DNA of 64,000 nt from Amycolatopsis sp. A133 (GTDB taxonomy: Bacteria; Actinomycetota; Actinomycetes; Mycobacteriales; Pseudonocardiaceae): positions 1 to 64,000 of the forward strand of contig NZ_JAVHJU010000056.1 in NCBI RefSeq assembly GCF_031082405.1, given 5' to 3'. How positions within the stretch are numbered: position 1 is the first letter of the stretch; each line of letters starts with the position of its first letter. A model generated the notes under the pieces. That model did not search any database and had not been told where the DNA came from. It worked only from the letters and a program-made list of their open reading frames with translations. Of this stretch, positions 1 through 8,724 are shown one piece after another. Made by a program: the position numbers and the translations under genes.

Positions 1-74
1 ACCCGGAAGCTAAGCCTGACAGCGCCGATGGTACTGCAACCGAAGGGTTGTGGGAGAGTAGGACACCGCCGAAC
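1..74 (+). rRNA. rrf: 5S ribosomal RNA, 3' part
   Basis: The first bases are the 3' two thirds of a bacterial 5S rRNA. They show the CCCGGAAGCTAAGCC segment, the GCGCCGATGGTACTGC loop E/helix IV region, and the closing GTGGGAGAGTAGG-ACACCGCC strand that pairs with the missing 5' end. The 5' part lies before the window, so this is the tail of an rRNA operon. The exact 3' end is placed by analogy and may be off by a few bases. Confidence 0.93.
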
Positions 75-82
75 TTACCTTC

Positions 83-130
83 CGTACGGCCCGTTAGGAT
101 AGCCAGTTGGCTGCCCTGACGGGCCGTACG
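83..130 (+). terminator. rRNA operon terminator
   Basis: A perfect 12-bp stem (CGTACGGCCCGT at 83-94 with ACGGGCCGTACG at 119-130) begins nine bases after the 5S end. Its loop contains a second small hairpin (AGCCA/TGGCT, 101-112). A run of seven T follows at 149-155. Position and structure fit the intrinsic terminator of the rRNA operon. Confidence 0.8.
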
Positions 131-171
131 CGTATGTCCAGAACAAGATTTTTTTCATGGCAGGAGGCCAG

Positions 172-2409
172 GTGTCCGAGTTCGGTCGACGAGACTCAAG
201 CGATGATGGGTCCGGCCGGTCGGCACGCCGGGACGAAGGCTCCCGGGGCCGGTCGGACGGATCCGGGGGAGACCGGCGCGGCGCGCGGCAGGACCGCGGC
301 GGGCGCGACAACACCCACCAGGGACGGCCGCGCCGTGACGACCACGGTGTCCGCGGGGGCGGCAAGCCCTTCCGCGGCGGCGATGGTCCCCGCGACCAGC
401 GCGGCGGGTACGCCGGCCAGAGCCGCAGCGGCAGCGGGAGCGGCGGCCGCAGCTTCGGCGACCGCGACGACCGCAAGGGCGGGTACGGCAGCCGCGACTC
501 CGGCGGCCGGCCGGGCAGCAGCCGCGACTCCGGCGGTCCGAGCCGCTCCGGCGGCGGCCGCTACGAAGATCGGGGCAACAGCCGCTCCGGTACCCGCAAC
601 GACAACCCGGGCCGCAGCCACGACGACCGTGGCGGCCGGCCCCAGGGCAAGTCGTCCTACGGCGACCGCAAGCCCCGCTGGGAAGACCGCAGCGGCTCGC
701 CCCGCCGCGACGACGACCGCGGCACCCGCCCGGGCGGCTACCGGTCGGACGACCGCGGCGGCCGCGGTGGTTACCCGCGCCGTGACGACGACCGTGGTCC
801 CCGTACGGGTGGTTTCCGGTCCGACGACCGCAGCCGTGGCGGGAGCGACCGCCGTGACGACGACCGTGGTCCCCGTACCGGCGGTTTCCGGTCGGACGAC
901 CGTGGCCGTGGCGGGAACGACCGTCGTGACGATTCGCGCGGTGACCGCGGTGGTTACCAGCGCCGTGACGATGACCGCGGTCCCCGCACCGGTGGCTTCC
1001 GCTCCGACGACCGCAGCCGCGGCGGCAGCGACCGTCGTGACGATTCGCGCGGCAGCTACCAGCGTCGTGATGACGACCGTGGTCCCCGTACGGGTGGTTT
1101 CCGGTCCGACGACCGCAACCGTGGCGGGAACGACTCGCGCGGTGACCGCGGCGGTTACCAGCGCCGGGATGATTCGCGCGGCGAGCGCGGTGGCTATCAG
1201 CGCCGTGACGATGACCGTGGTCCCCGGACGGGTGCTTCCCGTCCGGATGACCGTGGCCGAGGCGGAAGCGATTCCCGCGGCAGCTACCAGCGCCGCGATG
1301 ACGACCGTGGTCCCCGTACGGGCGGTTTCCGGTCCGACGACCGCAACCGTGGCGGGAATGACTCACGCGGTGACCGCGGCAGCTACCAGCGTCGCGATGA
1401 CGACCGAGGCCCTCGCACCGGCGGCTTCCGGTCCGATGATTCCCGCAGCGACAGCCGCACCGGCGGTTCCCGCGACTCGGGCAAGCGCTACGACAGCAGC
1501 ACCCGCGACAGCAGCACCCGTGACAGCAACACCCGCGACAGCAGCACCCGCGACAGCAGCAGCCGTGACAGCAGCAGCCGCGACCAGGGCGACCGCAAGG
1601 ACCGCCGCGACGACCGGCCGCGCCGGGACCCGCGGCCCAAGGTCGGTGCCCCGCTCGACGACGAGGCCCTCGCGAGGGAGCTCCTCGAGGCCCCGGAACT
1701 GCCCGAGGACGTCGAGTTCTCCGACCTCGACGAGGAGGCCCGCCGCGAGCTGCGGACCCTGCCGAAGGGCCTGGCCGAGACCGTCGGGAAGCACCTCGTC
1801 GCCGCCGGCGGCCTGATCGACAGCGATCCCGAGGCCGCCCTCGAGCACGCCAAGTACGCCAAGGCCAAGGCCTCGCGCGTCCCGATCGTCCGGGAAGCCC
1901 TCGGCCTGGTCGCCTACCAGGTCGGCCACTGGTCGGAGGCCCTCTCCGAGCTGCGGGCCGTCCGGCGGATGACCCGCACCGACGACCACATCGCGGTCAT
2001 CGCCGACGCCGAGCGCGCACTCGGCCGGCCCGAGCGGGCCCTCGACCTCGCGAAGGAGGTCGACACGTCGAAGCTCGCGAAGGCCACGCAGGTTGAGCTC
2101 GCCATCGTCGCGGCCGGGGCGCGCCGGGATCTCGGGCAGGTCGACGCCGCCGTCGTCTCGCTGCAGAGCGAGGACCTCAAGGCCGAGAAGCGCGACCCGT
2201 GGAGCGCGCGGCTCTTCTACGCCTACGCCGACAACCTCGTGGCCGCCGGGCGCAAGGACGAGGCCGTCCGCTGGTTCCTCAACGCGGCCGAAGCCGACGC
2301 GGAAGACGAGACCGACGCCGCCGAGCGCGCCGCGGACCTGTCCAACGAAAACCGGGACGCCGAAGACAAGGCCGCTGAAGACAAGGACGCCGAAACCACT
2401 GATGAGTGA
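172..2409 (+). CDS. Arg/Gly/Asp-rich repeat protein with C-terminal TPR domain
   Basis: A protein of about 745 residues in two parts. Residues 1 to about 490 are low complexity, built from Arg, Asp, Gly and Ser, with at least eight copies of an RRDDDRGPRTGGFRSDD-type unit and then a run of DSSTRDSS units. Residues about 490-745 are alpha helical with TPR-like helix pairs (for example the EALSELRAVRRM and RALDLAKEV helices) and an acidic tail. Position and the TPR part match the Rv1691 type of protein found before the phosphatase-tlyA-nadK-recN block, but the long disordered arm is extra. GTG at 172 is preferred over ATG at 157 because AGGAGG lies at 162-167. The next gene overlaps its end by 8 bases. 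RGG-like arms in other proteins bind RNA; that role here is inference. Confidence 0.85.
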   Translation: MSEFGRRDSSDDGSGRSARRDEGSRGRSDGSGGDRRGARQDRGGRDNTHQGRPRRDDHGVRGGGKPFRGGDGPRDQRGGYAGQSRSGSGSGGRSFGDRDDRKGGYGSRDSGGRPGSSRDSGGPSRSGGGRYEDRGNSRSGTRNDNPGRSHDDRGGRPQGKSSYGDRKPRWEDRSGSPRRDDDRGTRPGGYRSDDRGGRGGYPRRDDDRGPRTGGFRSDDRSRGGSDRRDDDRGPRTGGFRSDDRGRGGNDRRDDSRGDRGGYQRRDDDRGPRTGGFRSDDRSRGGSDRRDDSRGSYQRRDDDRGPRTGGFRSDDRNRGGNDSRGDRGGYQRRDDSRGERGGYQRRDDDRGPRTGASRPDDRGRGGSDSRGSYQRRDDDRGPRTGGFRSDDRNRGGNDSRGDRGSYQRRDDDRGPRTGGFRSDDSRSDSRTGGSRDSGKRYDSSTRDSSTRDSNTRDSSTRDSSSRDSSSRDQGDRKDRRDDRPRRDPRPKVGAPLDDEALARELLEAPELPEDVEFSDLDEEARRELRTLPKGLAETVGKHLVAAGGLIDSDPEAALEHAKYAKAKASRVPIVREALGLVAYQVGHWSEALSELRAVRRMTRTDDHIAVIADAERALGRPERALDLAKEVDTSKLAKATQVELAIVAAGARRDLGQVDAAVVSLQSEDLKAEKRDPWSARLFYAYADNLVAAGRKDEAVRWFLNAAEADAEDETDAAERAADLSNENRDAEDKAAEDKDAETTDE
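780..1440 (+). repeat. In-frame tandem repeats in the RGD-rich arm
   Basis: Imperfect units of about 51 to 100 bases keep repeating the core CGTGACGACGACCGTGGTCC and the following Thr-Gly-Gly-Phe-Arg-Ser-Asp-Asp codons. Unit lengths are multiples of three, so the frame is kept. Several units use T-ending codons (CGT, GGT) that are rare in the surrounding genes, which suggests recent unit duplication rather than slow divergence. Confidence 0.85.
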
Positions 2410-3373
2410 CGCCCTCCTCGCGGCCTACGACGCGGTCCTCTTCGACCTCGACGGCACCGTCTACCACGGCACCCGGGTCATCCCGGGTGCCCCGGAGACG
2501 GTCCGGGCCGCGCGGGAGCACGGCACACCCGTCCGGTTCGTCACGAACAACGCCTCCAAGGCACCCGGCGAGGTCGTCGCGCACCTCACCGATCTCGGCA
2601 TGCCCGCCGAGGTCGGTGAGGTCCACACCAGCGCCCAGGCCGGGGTGCAATTGCTGAAGGAGCGGCTCGAACCGGGCGCCGAGGTGCTCGTCGTCGGCAC
2701 CGATTCGCTCGCCGGCGAGGTGACCGGGGCCGGGCTGAAGCCGGTGCGGGAAAACGGTGACGGCGTCCGGGCCGTCGTGCAGGGGCACTCGCCCGACAAC
2801 ACCTGGGCGGCGCTGGCCGAGGCGTGCCTGGCCATCCGCGCCGGTGCGCTGTGGGTGGCCTGCAACGTCGACGCGACGCTGCCCAGCGAGCGCGGCCTGC
2901 TGCCCGGCAACGGCTCGATGGTCGCCGCGCTGCGCACCGCCACCGACGTCGAACCGCTGGTCGCCGGAAAGCCGCAGCCGCTGCTGTTCGAAACCGCCGC
3001 GCGTTCGGCGGGTGCCGAAAAGCCCCTGGTCGTCGGCGACCGGCTCGACACCGACATCGCCGGCGCGGTCGCCGCGGGCCTCGACTCCCTGGTCGTCCTG
3101 TCCGGCGTCGCGACGCCGAAGCAGCTGATCGAGGCGATCCCCGCCGAGCGCGGCACCTACCTCGCCCGCGACCTCACGGCGCTCACCGAAGCGGCCGAGG
3201 ACCTCAAGATCGGTCCCCGGCCGGGCTGGACCACCAGCACCGAGGGCGGCGTCCTCACCGCGACGGGTGACGGCGACGACCTGGACCTGCTTCGCGCCCT
3301 CTGCCACACGGCCTGGGAGACCGGCGTCACGGAGCTCGGCGGCGACGCCGAGGCGCGGCTGGGCAACCGCTGA
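2402..3373 (+). CDS. HAD-superfamily phosphatase, NagD / glycerol-3-phosphate phosphatase type
   Basis: A haloacid dehalogenase hydrolase of 323 residues. Motif I is FDLDGTVYHG (nucleophile Asp15, acid/base Asp17), motif II is the FVTNNAS segment, and motif IV is VVGDRLDTDIAGA, with Lys in AGKPQP as motif III. The NagD-like class II cap lies between motifs II and III. The C-terminal 70 residues are an extra domain, as in Rv1692 of M. tuberculosis, which is known as a glycerol-3-phosphate phosphatase; the substrate here is inferred from that and from gene order. The ATG lies in an ATGAGTGA overlap with the TPR gene, so translation is probably coupled. Confidence 0.85.
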   Translation: MSDALLAAYDAVLFDLDGTVYHGTRVIPGAPETVRAAREHGTPVRFVTNNASKAPGEVVAHLTDLGMPAEVGEVHTSAQAGVQLLKERLEPGAEVLVVGTDSLAGEVTGAGLKPVRENGDGVRAVVQGHSPDNTWAALAEACLAIRAGALWVACNVDATLPSERGLLPGNGSMVAALRTATDVEPLVAGKPQPLLFETAARSAGAEKPLVVGDRLDTDIAGAVAAGLDSLVVLSGVATPKQLIEAIPAERGTYLARDLTALTEAAEDLKIGPRPGWTTSTEGGVLTATGDGDDLDLLRALCHTAWETGVTELGGDAEARLGNR

Positions 3374-3390
3374 CTGATACCGTTCGCACT

Positions 3391-3588
3391 GTGCAGGACC
3401 ATCCCTACCCCGTCCCGGGCCCGCCGCCCGGTTCGTTCTCGCCGCAGACCGACCCGCGCGCCGGCATCGACGAAGCCGTCGCGGGGCTGGACGACCTCGA
3501 CGCGCTGCCGCTCGCGGAGCACGTCGACCGCTTCGACGCCGTGCACACCGAGCTGACGGTCGCCCTGTCCAGCATCGACAAGGTCTGA
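3391..3588 (+). CDS. Small conserved protein of the tlyA cluster
   Basis: A 65-residue protein read from GTG, 17 bases after the phosphatase and 5 bases before tlyA, so it is part of the same transcript. The N-terminal third is Pro-rich (HPYPVPGPPPGSF) and the rest is acidic and helical (DDLDALPLAEHVDRFDAVHTEL). It sits where Rv1693 sits in mycobacteria. No catalytic motif is visible and no function can be given. Confidence 0.7.
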   Translation: MQDHPYPVPGPPPGSFSPQTDPRAGIDEAVAGLDDLDALPLAEHVDRFDAVHTELTVALSSIDKV

Positions 3589-3593
3589 TCGGC

Positions 3594-4421
3594 GTGCCCA
3601 AGCGGGCCCGCCTCGACGCGGAACTCGTCCGGCGCGGCCTCGCCCGGTCGCGTGAACAGGCCTCGGCCCTCATCGCCGGCGGCAAGGTCACCGTGCGCGG
3701 CATGGTCGCGACCAAACCCGCCACCGGCGTGGAATCCGGCGCGCCCATCGTGGTCAAGGACGAAGACGACCCCGGCTGGGCCTCCCGCGGCGCGTACAAG
3801 CTGCTCGGCGCCCTGGAGGCCTTCACCGGCCTGAGCGTCGAGGGCAAGCGCTGCCTCGACGCCGGCGCGTCCACCGGCGGCTTCACCGACGTCCTGCTGC
3901 GCAGCGGCGCCGCGACCGTGCTCGCCGCCGACGTCGGCCGCGGGCTGCTCGACTGGCGGATCCGCACCGACGAACGTGTAGTGGTCATGGATCGCACGAA
4001 CGTCCGCAACCTCACGCCCGACGACCTGGGCGGGCAAGTCGACCTCGTCGTCGGCGACCTTTCGTTCATCTCGCTGAAGCTCGTGCTGCCGGCGCTCGCG
4101 GCCTGCGCGCGCGAGGGCGCCGATCTGGTGCCGATGGTGAAACCGCAGTTCGAGGTGGGCAAGGACCGCCTCGGCAGCGGCGGCGTGGTCCGGGATCCGC
4201 AGCTGCGTGCCGAATCGGTGCTCACCGTCATCGACGAGGCCGCGAAACTCGGGCTCGCGCTGCGCGGCGTGACCGCCAGCCCGCTGCCCGGGCCGTCCGG
4301 GAACGTCGAGTACTTCGTGTGGCTGGAGAAAGAACAGGTGGCCGGGTCCACAGTGGACGCGGTAGACAGGTCTGAGGCCGAGCGGCTCGTCCGGACCGCC
4401 GTCGAGGAAGGGCCCGCATGA
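3594..4421 (+). CDS. tlyA: TlyA-type rRNA 2'-O-methyltransferase
   Basis: A 275-residue protein with an N-terminal S4 RNA-binding domain (about 1-60, LVRRGLARSREQASALI) and a Rossmann FtsJ-like methyltransferase domain. The SAM site is CLDAGASTGGFTD (88-99). The expected catalytic tetrad Lys69, Asp155, Lys183 and Glu239 is present and matches the spacing of mycobacterial TlyA. TlyA methylates ribose of 16S C1409 and 23S C1920 in mycobacteria and sets capreomycin susceptibility. Starts at GTG and shares ATGA with nadK. Confidence 0.93.
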   Translation: MPKRARLDAELVRRGLARSREQASALIAGGKVTVRGMVATKPATGVESGAPIVVKDEDDPGWASRGAYKLLGALEAFTGLSVEGKRCLDAGASTGGFTDVLLRSGAATVLAADVGRGLLDWRIRTDERVVVMDRTNVRNLTPDDLGGQVDLVVGDLSFISLKLVLPALAACAREGADLVPMVKPQFEVGKDRLGSGGVVRDPQLRAESVLTVIDEAAKLGLALRGVTASPLPGPSGNVEYFVWLEKEQVAGSTVDAVDRSEAERLVRTAVEEGPA

Positions 4422-5344
4422 CCACCGAACGTGAAGTGCTCCTCATGGTGCACCCTGATCGTGACGCGACGGCCGAAGCCGCGCGCGAGGTTTCGGCGCG
4501 CTTCGCCAAGGCAGGCATCCGGATCCGGGTGATCGAGGAGGACGTTTGCGCGCTCATCAACCCGGACCGGCACGGTGTCGGGTCGAGGTGCACCGTCGTC
4601 GCCGCGGAGGACAACCCCGCCGACGGCGTCGAGCTGGTCTTCGTCCTCGGCGGTGACGGCACCCTGCTGCGCGCGGCCGAGGTGGCCCGCCCCGCCGGGG
4701 TGCCGGTGCTCGGCGTCAACCTGGGCCGCGTCGGGTTCCTCGCCGAGGCCGACTCGGACGCGCTGGCCGACACCGTCCAGCGGGTCGTCGACGGCGACTA
4801 CCAGGTCGAAGAGCGGATGACCATCGACGTCACGGTCAGCGACGGCGGCACCGAGCTCGCCCGCACCTGGGCGCTCAACGAAGCCAGCGTGGAGAAGAGC
4901 ACCCGGGAACGGGTCCTGGACGCGCTGATCGAGGTCGACGGCCGTCCGGTGTCCGCCTTCGGCTGCGACGGTGTGCTGTGCGCCACACCGACCGGTTCGA
5001 CCGCGTACGCGTTCTCGGCGGGCGGCCCGATCATCTGGCCGGACGTCCAGGCGCTGCTGGTCGTGCCGAGCAACGCGCACGCGATGTTCGCGCGGCCGCT
5101 GGTCGTGTCCCGGGATTCGGTGATCACCGTCGGAATCGACCCCGACGGCTCGCCCGCGGTGCTGACCTGCGACGGGACCCGCCCCATCGACCTGCCGCCC
5201 GGCGCGCGGGTGCGGGTCACGTGCGGCATGACGCCGGTGCGGCTGGTCCGCCTGTGGGACGGGCCGTTCACCGACCGGCTGGTGCAGAAGTTTTCGCTGC
5301 CGGTGAAGAGCTGGCGGGAGCGGCACGCGCGACCGGTCGAATGA
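4418..5344 (+). CDS. nadK: NAD kinase
   Basis: An ATP/polyphosphate-dependent NAD kinase of 308 residues making NADP. The GGDGT motif is at 78-82 in FVLGGDGTLLRAAE, the NE-like motif is in ALNEASVEKS, and the Gly-rich C-terminal motif is ATPTGSTAYAFSAGGPI. Length and motif order match the actinobacterial enzyme (ppnK, Rv1695). Overlaps tlyA by four bases (ATGA). A 17-codon frame in the 90 bases before recN shows no sign of being a gene. Confidence 0.95.
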   Translation: MTTEREVLLMVHPDRDATAEAAREVSARFAKAGIRIRVIEEDVCALINPDRHGVGSRCTVVAAEDNPADGVELVFVLGGDGTLLRAAEVARPAGVPVLGVNLGRVGFLAEADSDALADTVQRVVDGDYQVEERMTIDVTVSDGGTELARTWALNEASVEKSTRERVLDALIEVDGRPVSAFGCDGVLCATPTGSTAYAFSAGGPIIWPDVQALLVVPSNAHAMFARPLVVSRDSVITVGIDPDGSPAVLTCDGTRPIDLPPGARVRVTCGMTPVRLVRLWDGPFTDRLVQKFSLPVKSWRERHARPVE

Positions 5345-5433
5345 CTCCGCTCGGCGCGGAATTCGAACACATCGGCGACTCGCCGGGGTAGCGGGCGCGC
5401 AGAGTGTCGGTGGTGGCCGCTACGGTAGGCGGC

Positions 5434-7215
5434 GTGCTGGCCGAGATGCGCATCCAGGGCCTCGGAGTCATCGAGGACGCCCTGCTGGAACTGCACGCGG
5501 GCTTCACCGTCGTGACGGGTGAGACGGGTGCGGGCAAGACCATGGTCGTCACCGGGCTGCACCTGCTGTCCGGGGGCCGCGCCGAGGTGTCCAAGGTCCG
5601 GACGGGGATGCTGAAGGCGTTCGTCGAGGGACGGTTCACCTACGCCGGCGTCGAAGGCGCCGAGCGGATCGTCGCCGATTCGGGCGCGGACGTGGACGAG
5701 GACGGCAGCGTGATCGCGCTGCGCGCGGTCGCCGTCGACGGGCGGTCCCGCGCCCACCTGGGCGGCCGGTCCGTGCCGGTCGGCGTGCTCGCGGAGCTGT
5801 CCGAGCAGCTGATCGCGGTGCACGGGCAGAACGACCAGCTGCGGCTGCTGCGCCCGGCCGAGCAGCGCGCCGTGATCGACCGGTTCGCCGGCGACACGGT
5901 GGCGAAACCGCTGCACACCTACCAGGAGATCCGGTCCGAGTGGCTGGCGGTGATCGCCGAGCTGACCGAGCGGTCGACGCGGTCGCGGGAGATGGCCCAG
6001 CAGGCCGACCTGCTCAAGCACGGGCTGACCGAGATCGACGCCGTCGCGCCGGAACCGGGTGAGGACGTCGAGCTCACCGAGCAGATCAAGCGGCTCGCGG
6101 CGGTCGACGAGCTGCGCGCGACCGCAACCGAGGCGCACGCCGCGGTGTCCGGCTCCGCGGACGGCGACCCGGACGCGCCGGGTGCGGCCGGCCTGGTGTC
6201 GGAGGCGCTGCGGCGGCTCTCGACGTCGGAGGACGCCGTGCTGCGCGAGCTGGCGCCGCGGCTGGAGGAGGCGTCGGTGCTGCTCGCCGACGTCGGGGCC
6301 GAACTGGGCAACTACGTCGAAACGCTGGACGCGGACCCGGCGCTGCTGGAGAAGGTCCTGGCCCGTCAGGCCGATCTCAAGCGGCTGACCCGCAAGTACG
6401 CCGCGGACGTCGACGGCGTGCTCGCCTGGGCCGACGACGCCCGGCGCCGGCTGGAAACCATGGACACGTCGGAGGAGGCGCTCGCCGAGCTGGCGCTGCG
6501 GCGCGATCAGCTCGCGATCCAGCTGGCCGCGCACGCGGCCGAGGTGTCGGCGGCGCGCACTGATGCAGCGGCTGCGCTGGCGGCCGAGATCACCCGCGAG
6601 CTGTCCGGGCTGGCGATGGGCCAGGCCGCGATCGAGGTGACGGTCGAGCAGCGCCCCGCCGAGCACGGCGACACGCACGCGCTGACCATCGACGGCCGCG
6701 CGGTGCACGCGGGCCCGGACGGCGTCGACGACGTCGAACTGCTGCTGCGCGCGCACGACGGTGCGCCGCCGCTGCCGGTGCACAAGGCCGCCTCGGGCGG
6801 TGAGCTGTCGCGGGTGATGCTGGCGATCGAGGTGGTCCTGGCGCACGCGGACACGGTCCAGACGCTGGTGTTCGACGAGGTCGACGCGGGTGTCGGCGGC
6901 CGCGCGGCGGTCGAGATCGGCCGCCGGCTGGCCCGGCTGGCCCGGACCCACCAGGTCCTGGTGGTGACCCACCTGCCGCAGGTCGCGGCGTTCGCGGACC
7001 AGCACCTGGTGGTGGACAAGGGGCACACCGGCGGGGTCACGCGAAGCGGTGTGAAGAACCTGAGCCAGACCGAGCGGGTCAGCGAGCTCGCCCGCATGCT
7101 CGCCGGCATGGACAACGAGACGGGCCGCGCGCACGCGGAGGAACTGCTGGCGACGGCGGAGAAGGACAAGACGGAGTTCGAGCCGAAGAAGAAGCGCGCG
7201 GCGAAGAAGAAGTAG
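5434..7215 (+). CDS. recN: DNA repair protein RecN
   Basis: An SMC-like ATPase of about 593 residues acting in double-strand break repair. Walker A is GETGAGKT (29-36), the ABC signature is SGGELSRVMLAIE, and Walker B is TLVFDEVDAGVGGRAA. Two coiled-coil arms fill the middle. The Lys-rich tail (EPKKKRAAKKK) is unusual and could bind DNA. GTG 5434 (VLAEMRIQGLG) is chosen because the family starts close to the first beta strand; GTG 5404 would add ten residues. Seven bases separate its stop from the convergent marR gene. Confidence 0.93.
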   Translation: MLAEMRIQGLGVIEDALLELHAGFTVVTGETGAGKTMVVTGLHLLSGGRAEVSKVRTGMLKAFVEGRFTYAGVEGAERIVADSGADVDEDGSVIALRAVAVDGRSRAHLGGRSVPVGVLAELSEQLIAVHGQNDQLRLLRPAEQRAVIDRFAGDTVAKPLHTYQEIRSEWLAVIAELTERSTRSREMAQQADLLKHGLTEIDAVAPEPGEDVELTEQIKRLAAVDELRATATEAHAAVSGSADGDPDAPGAAGLVSEALRRLSTSEDAVLRELAPRLEEASVLLADVGAELGNYVETLDADPALLEKVLARQADLKRLTRKYAADVDGVLAWADDARRRLETMDTSEEALAELALRRDQLAIQLAAHAAEVSAARTDAAAALAAEITRELSGLAMGQAAIEVTVEQRPAEHGDTHALTIDGRAVHAGPDGVDDVELLLRAHDGAPPLPVHKAASGGELSRVMLAIEVVLAHADTVQTLVFDEVDAGVGGRAAVEIGRRLARLARTHQVLVVTHLPQVAAFADQHLVVDKGHTGGVTRSGVKNLSQTERVSELARMLAGMDNETGRAHAEELLATAEKDKTEFEPKKKRAAKKK

Positions 7216-7221
7216 CGGCCG

Positions 7222-7665
7222 TCAGTCCTCGAGGTCCGCGCTGATGCCGCGGAACACCTCCGCCAGCACGCGCGCCTGTTCGCCGGTCATCCGGTCGGCG
7301 AAGTGCCGCTGCACTCCGCGCACGTGCGTGGGCCAGGCCGCCTCCAGCGCCGCCAGGCCCTCGTCGGTCAGCACCACCAGCGTGGCCCTGCGGTTCGCCG
7401 GGTCCGGCTCGCGGCGCGCGTAACCCGCAGACTCGAGGCCGTCCACGATCCGCGTCAGGCCACTCGGGCTGTGCACCAAGGCGCCGGCCAGGTCCTTCAT
7501 GTGCAGCCGCCGCTCCGGGGCCTCCGACAGCTGCACCAGCGCGTCGTACGTCCGGTGGGTCATGCCGTGTTCGGCCCGCAGTTCCGCGTCGAGGACCCGC
7601 AGCAACAGTGCCGATGACCGCAGGAAACCCCGCCAGGCGGCGTCGTGGTCGAGGGACAGGCTCAC
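7222..7665 (-). CDS. MarR-family transcriptional regulator
   Basis: A 147-residue winged-helix regulator. The recognition helix lies in SPSGLTRIVDGLESAGYARR, followed by the wing DPANRRATLVVLTDEG, both typical of MarR. It is divergent from the oxidoreductase at 7732, with 66 bases between, where two overlapping palindromes lie. It probably represses that gene and itself and responds to a small phenolic or electrophilic ligand; the ligand is unknown. The GTG start at 7665 is chosen because the MarR helix alpha 1 begins there; the frame stays open far upstream. Confidence 0.88.
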   Translation of the reverse strand: MSLSLDHDAAWRGFLRSSALLLRVLDAELRAEHGMTHRTYDALVQLSEAPERRLHMKDLAGALVHSPSGLTRIVDGLESAGYARREPDPANRRATLVVLTDEGLAALEAAWPTHVRGVQRHFADRMTGEQARVLAEVFRGISADLED

Positions 7666-7684
7666 CCCGGGAATACTACTCGCA

Positions 7685-7711
7685 CGGACAGTTGTTGTGC
7701 GAACTGTTCGC
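7685..7711. promoter_or_regulatory. Probable MarR operator
   Basis: Between marR and the oxidoreductase are two overlapping inverted repeats: ACAGTT-N8-AACTGT (7688-7707) and GCGAACTGTTCGC (7699-7711). Placement in a divergent promoter region, symmetry and length fit a MarR dimer site. No binding evidence is available. Confidence 0.55.
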
Positions 7712-7731
7712 TTGCGAAGGAAGGACCCAGG

Positions 7732-8724
7732 ATGCGCGCGGTGGTACTCCGGGAACCCGGTCCCGTCGAAAACCTCGAACTCACCGATCTCCCGCTGCCC
7801 GAACCGGAACCCGGCTGGGTCCGGATCGCGGTCAAGGCGTTCGGCCTGAACCGGTCGGAGCTGCACACGCGGCTCGGGCTCGCCGAAGGCGTCACGTTCC
7901 CGCGCGTGCCCGGCATCGAGGCCGTCGGGGTCGTCGACGCGGACCCCGGCGGGGAATTCGCCGAAGGGCAGCAGGTCGCCACCATGATGGGCGGCATGGG
8001 CCGCACCTTCGACGGCGGCTACGCCGAATACACCGTCGTGCCGAAGAACCAGGTCATCCCCTTCCGCAGCGAGCTGCCGTGGGAGGTCATCGGCCAGGTC
8101 CCGGAGACGCTGCAGACCGCGTACGGCTCGCTCACCACCGGTCTGGACCTCCAGGCGGGCCAGGCGCTGCTGATCCGCGGCGGCACGTCCGCGCTCGGCT
8201 TCGCCGCCGCGACCCTGGCGAAAGACCTCGGCGCCACCGTCTTGGCGACGACCCGGCAGCCCGGAAGGATCAAAATCCTGCGTGCACACGGCGTCGACCA
8301 CCCGCTGCTGGACGACGGGAACGTCGCGGAGCAGGTCCGCAAGCTCGTGCCCGGAGGCGTCGACGCCGCCCTCGAACTGGTCGGCACCCCGACCCTGCCG
8401 GACACCCTCGACGCCACCCGCGTGCACGGCACCGTCTGCTTCGCCGGCATGTTGTCCAACCAGTGGACGATCTCGAACTTCTATCCGATCGGCTACCTTC
8501 CCGCCGGGGTGCGGTTGACCGCTTATGGTGGGGAGGCGGACGACCTGCCCGCCTCCGTCCTCCAGCGCCACCTCGACCGGATCGCCGACGGCGAAGCGAG
8601 CCTCGGCCCGGCCAAGGTCTACCCGATGGCGGAAATCCGGCAGGCGCACGACGACCTGGAGCACAACCGGACGGCGGGCAAGCTCGTCGTGCTGACCGGC
8701 CGAGCGGAGGGAGCCGCCCCGTGA
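7732..8724 (+). CDS. Zinc-independent quinone oxidoreductase-type alcohol dehydrogenase (MDR family)
   Basis: A 330-residue medium-chain dehydrogenase/reductase. The N-terminal GroES-like fold starts MRAVVLREPG, and the Rossmann domain carries LIRGGTSALGFAAATLA as NADPH site. The zinc-binding cysteines of alcohol dehydrogenases are absent, so it is of the quinone oxidoreductase type. AAGGAAGGA before ATG 7732 fixes the start. Divergent from marR, so likely induced by the MarR ligand, perhaps a quinone or enone. The stop overlaps the next start (GTGA). Confidence 0.88.
   Translation: MRAVVLREPGPVENLELTDLPLPEPEPGWVRIAVKAFGLNRSELHTRLGLAEGVTFPRVPGIEAVGVVDADPGGEFAEGQQVATMMGGMGRTFDGGYAEYTVVPKNQVIPFRSELPWEVIGQVPETLQTAYGSLTTGLDLQAGQALLIRGGTSALGFAAATLAKDLGATVLATTRQPGRIKILRAHGVDHPLLDDGNVAEQVRKLVPGGVDAALELVGTPTLPDTLDATRVHGTVCFAGMLSNQWTISNFYPIGYLPAGVRLTAYGGEADDLPASVLQRHLDRIADGEASLGPAKVYPMAEIRQAHDDLEHNRTAGKLVVLTGRAEGAAP

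Noticed and set aside
780..1440. Tandem repeats as a mobile or microsatellite element
   Set aside because: Units are in frame, code one consistent motif and lie wholly inside the gene. They are best explained as protein repeats.
107..1816. Ala/Thr-rich plus-strand frame in the 5' repeat region
   Set aside because: It is another frame of the RGD-repeat gene. The repeats maintain all three frames open, but only the RGD frame continues into the TPR domain and has AGGAGG.
2279..5326. A 1015-codon open frame on the minus strand through the phosphatase, tlyA and nadK genes
   Set aside because: It is antisense to three well-supported genes with motifs and coupled starts, is rich in Arg/Ala/Pro/His, and has no domain. 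GC-rich codon bias makes such frames common.
5341..5391. A 17-codon frame overlapping the nadK stop (ATGA)
   Set aside because: Too short and without any conserved feature; no ribosome site. It is probably accidental.
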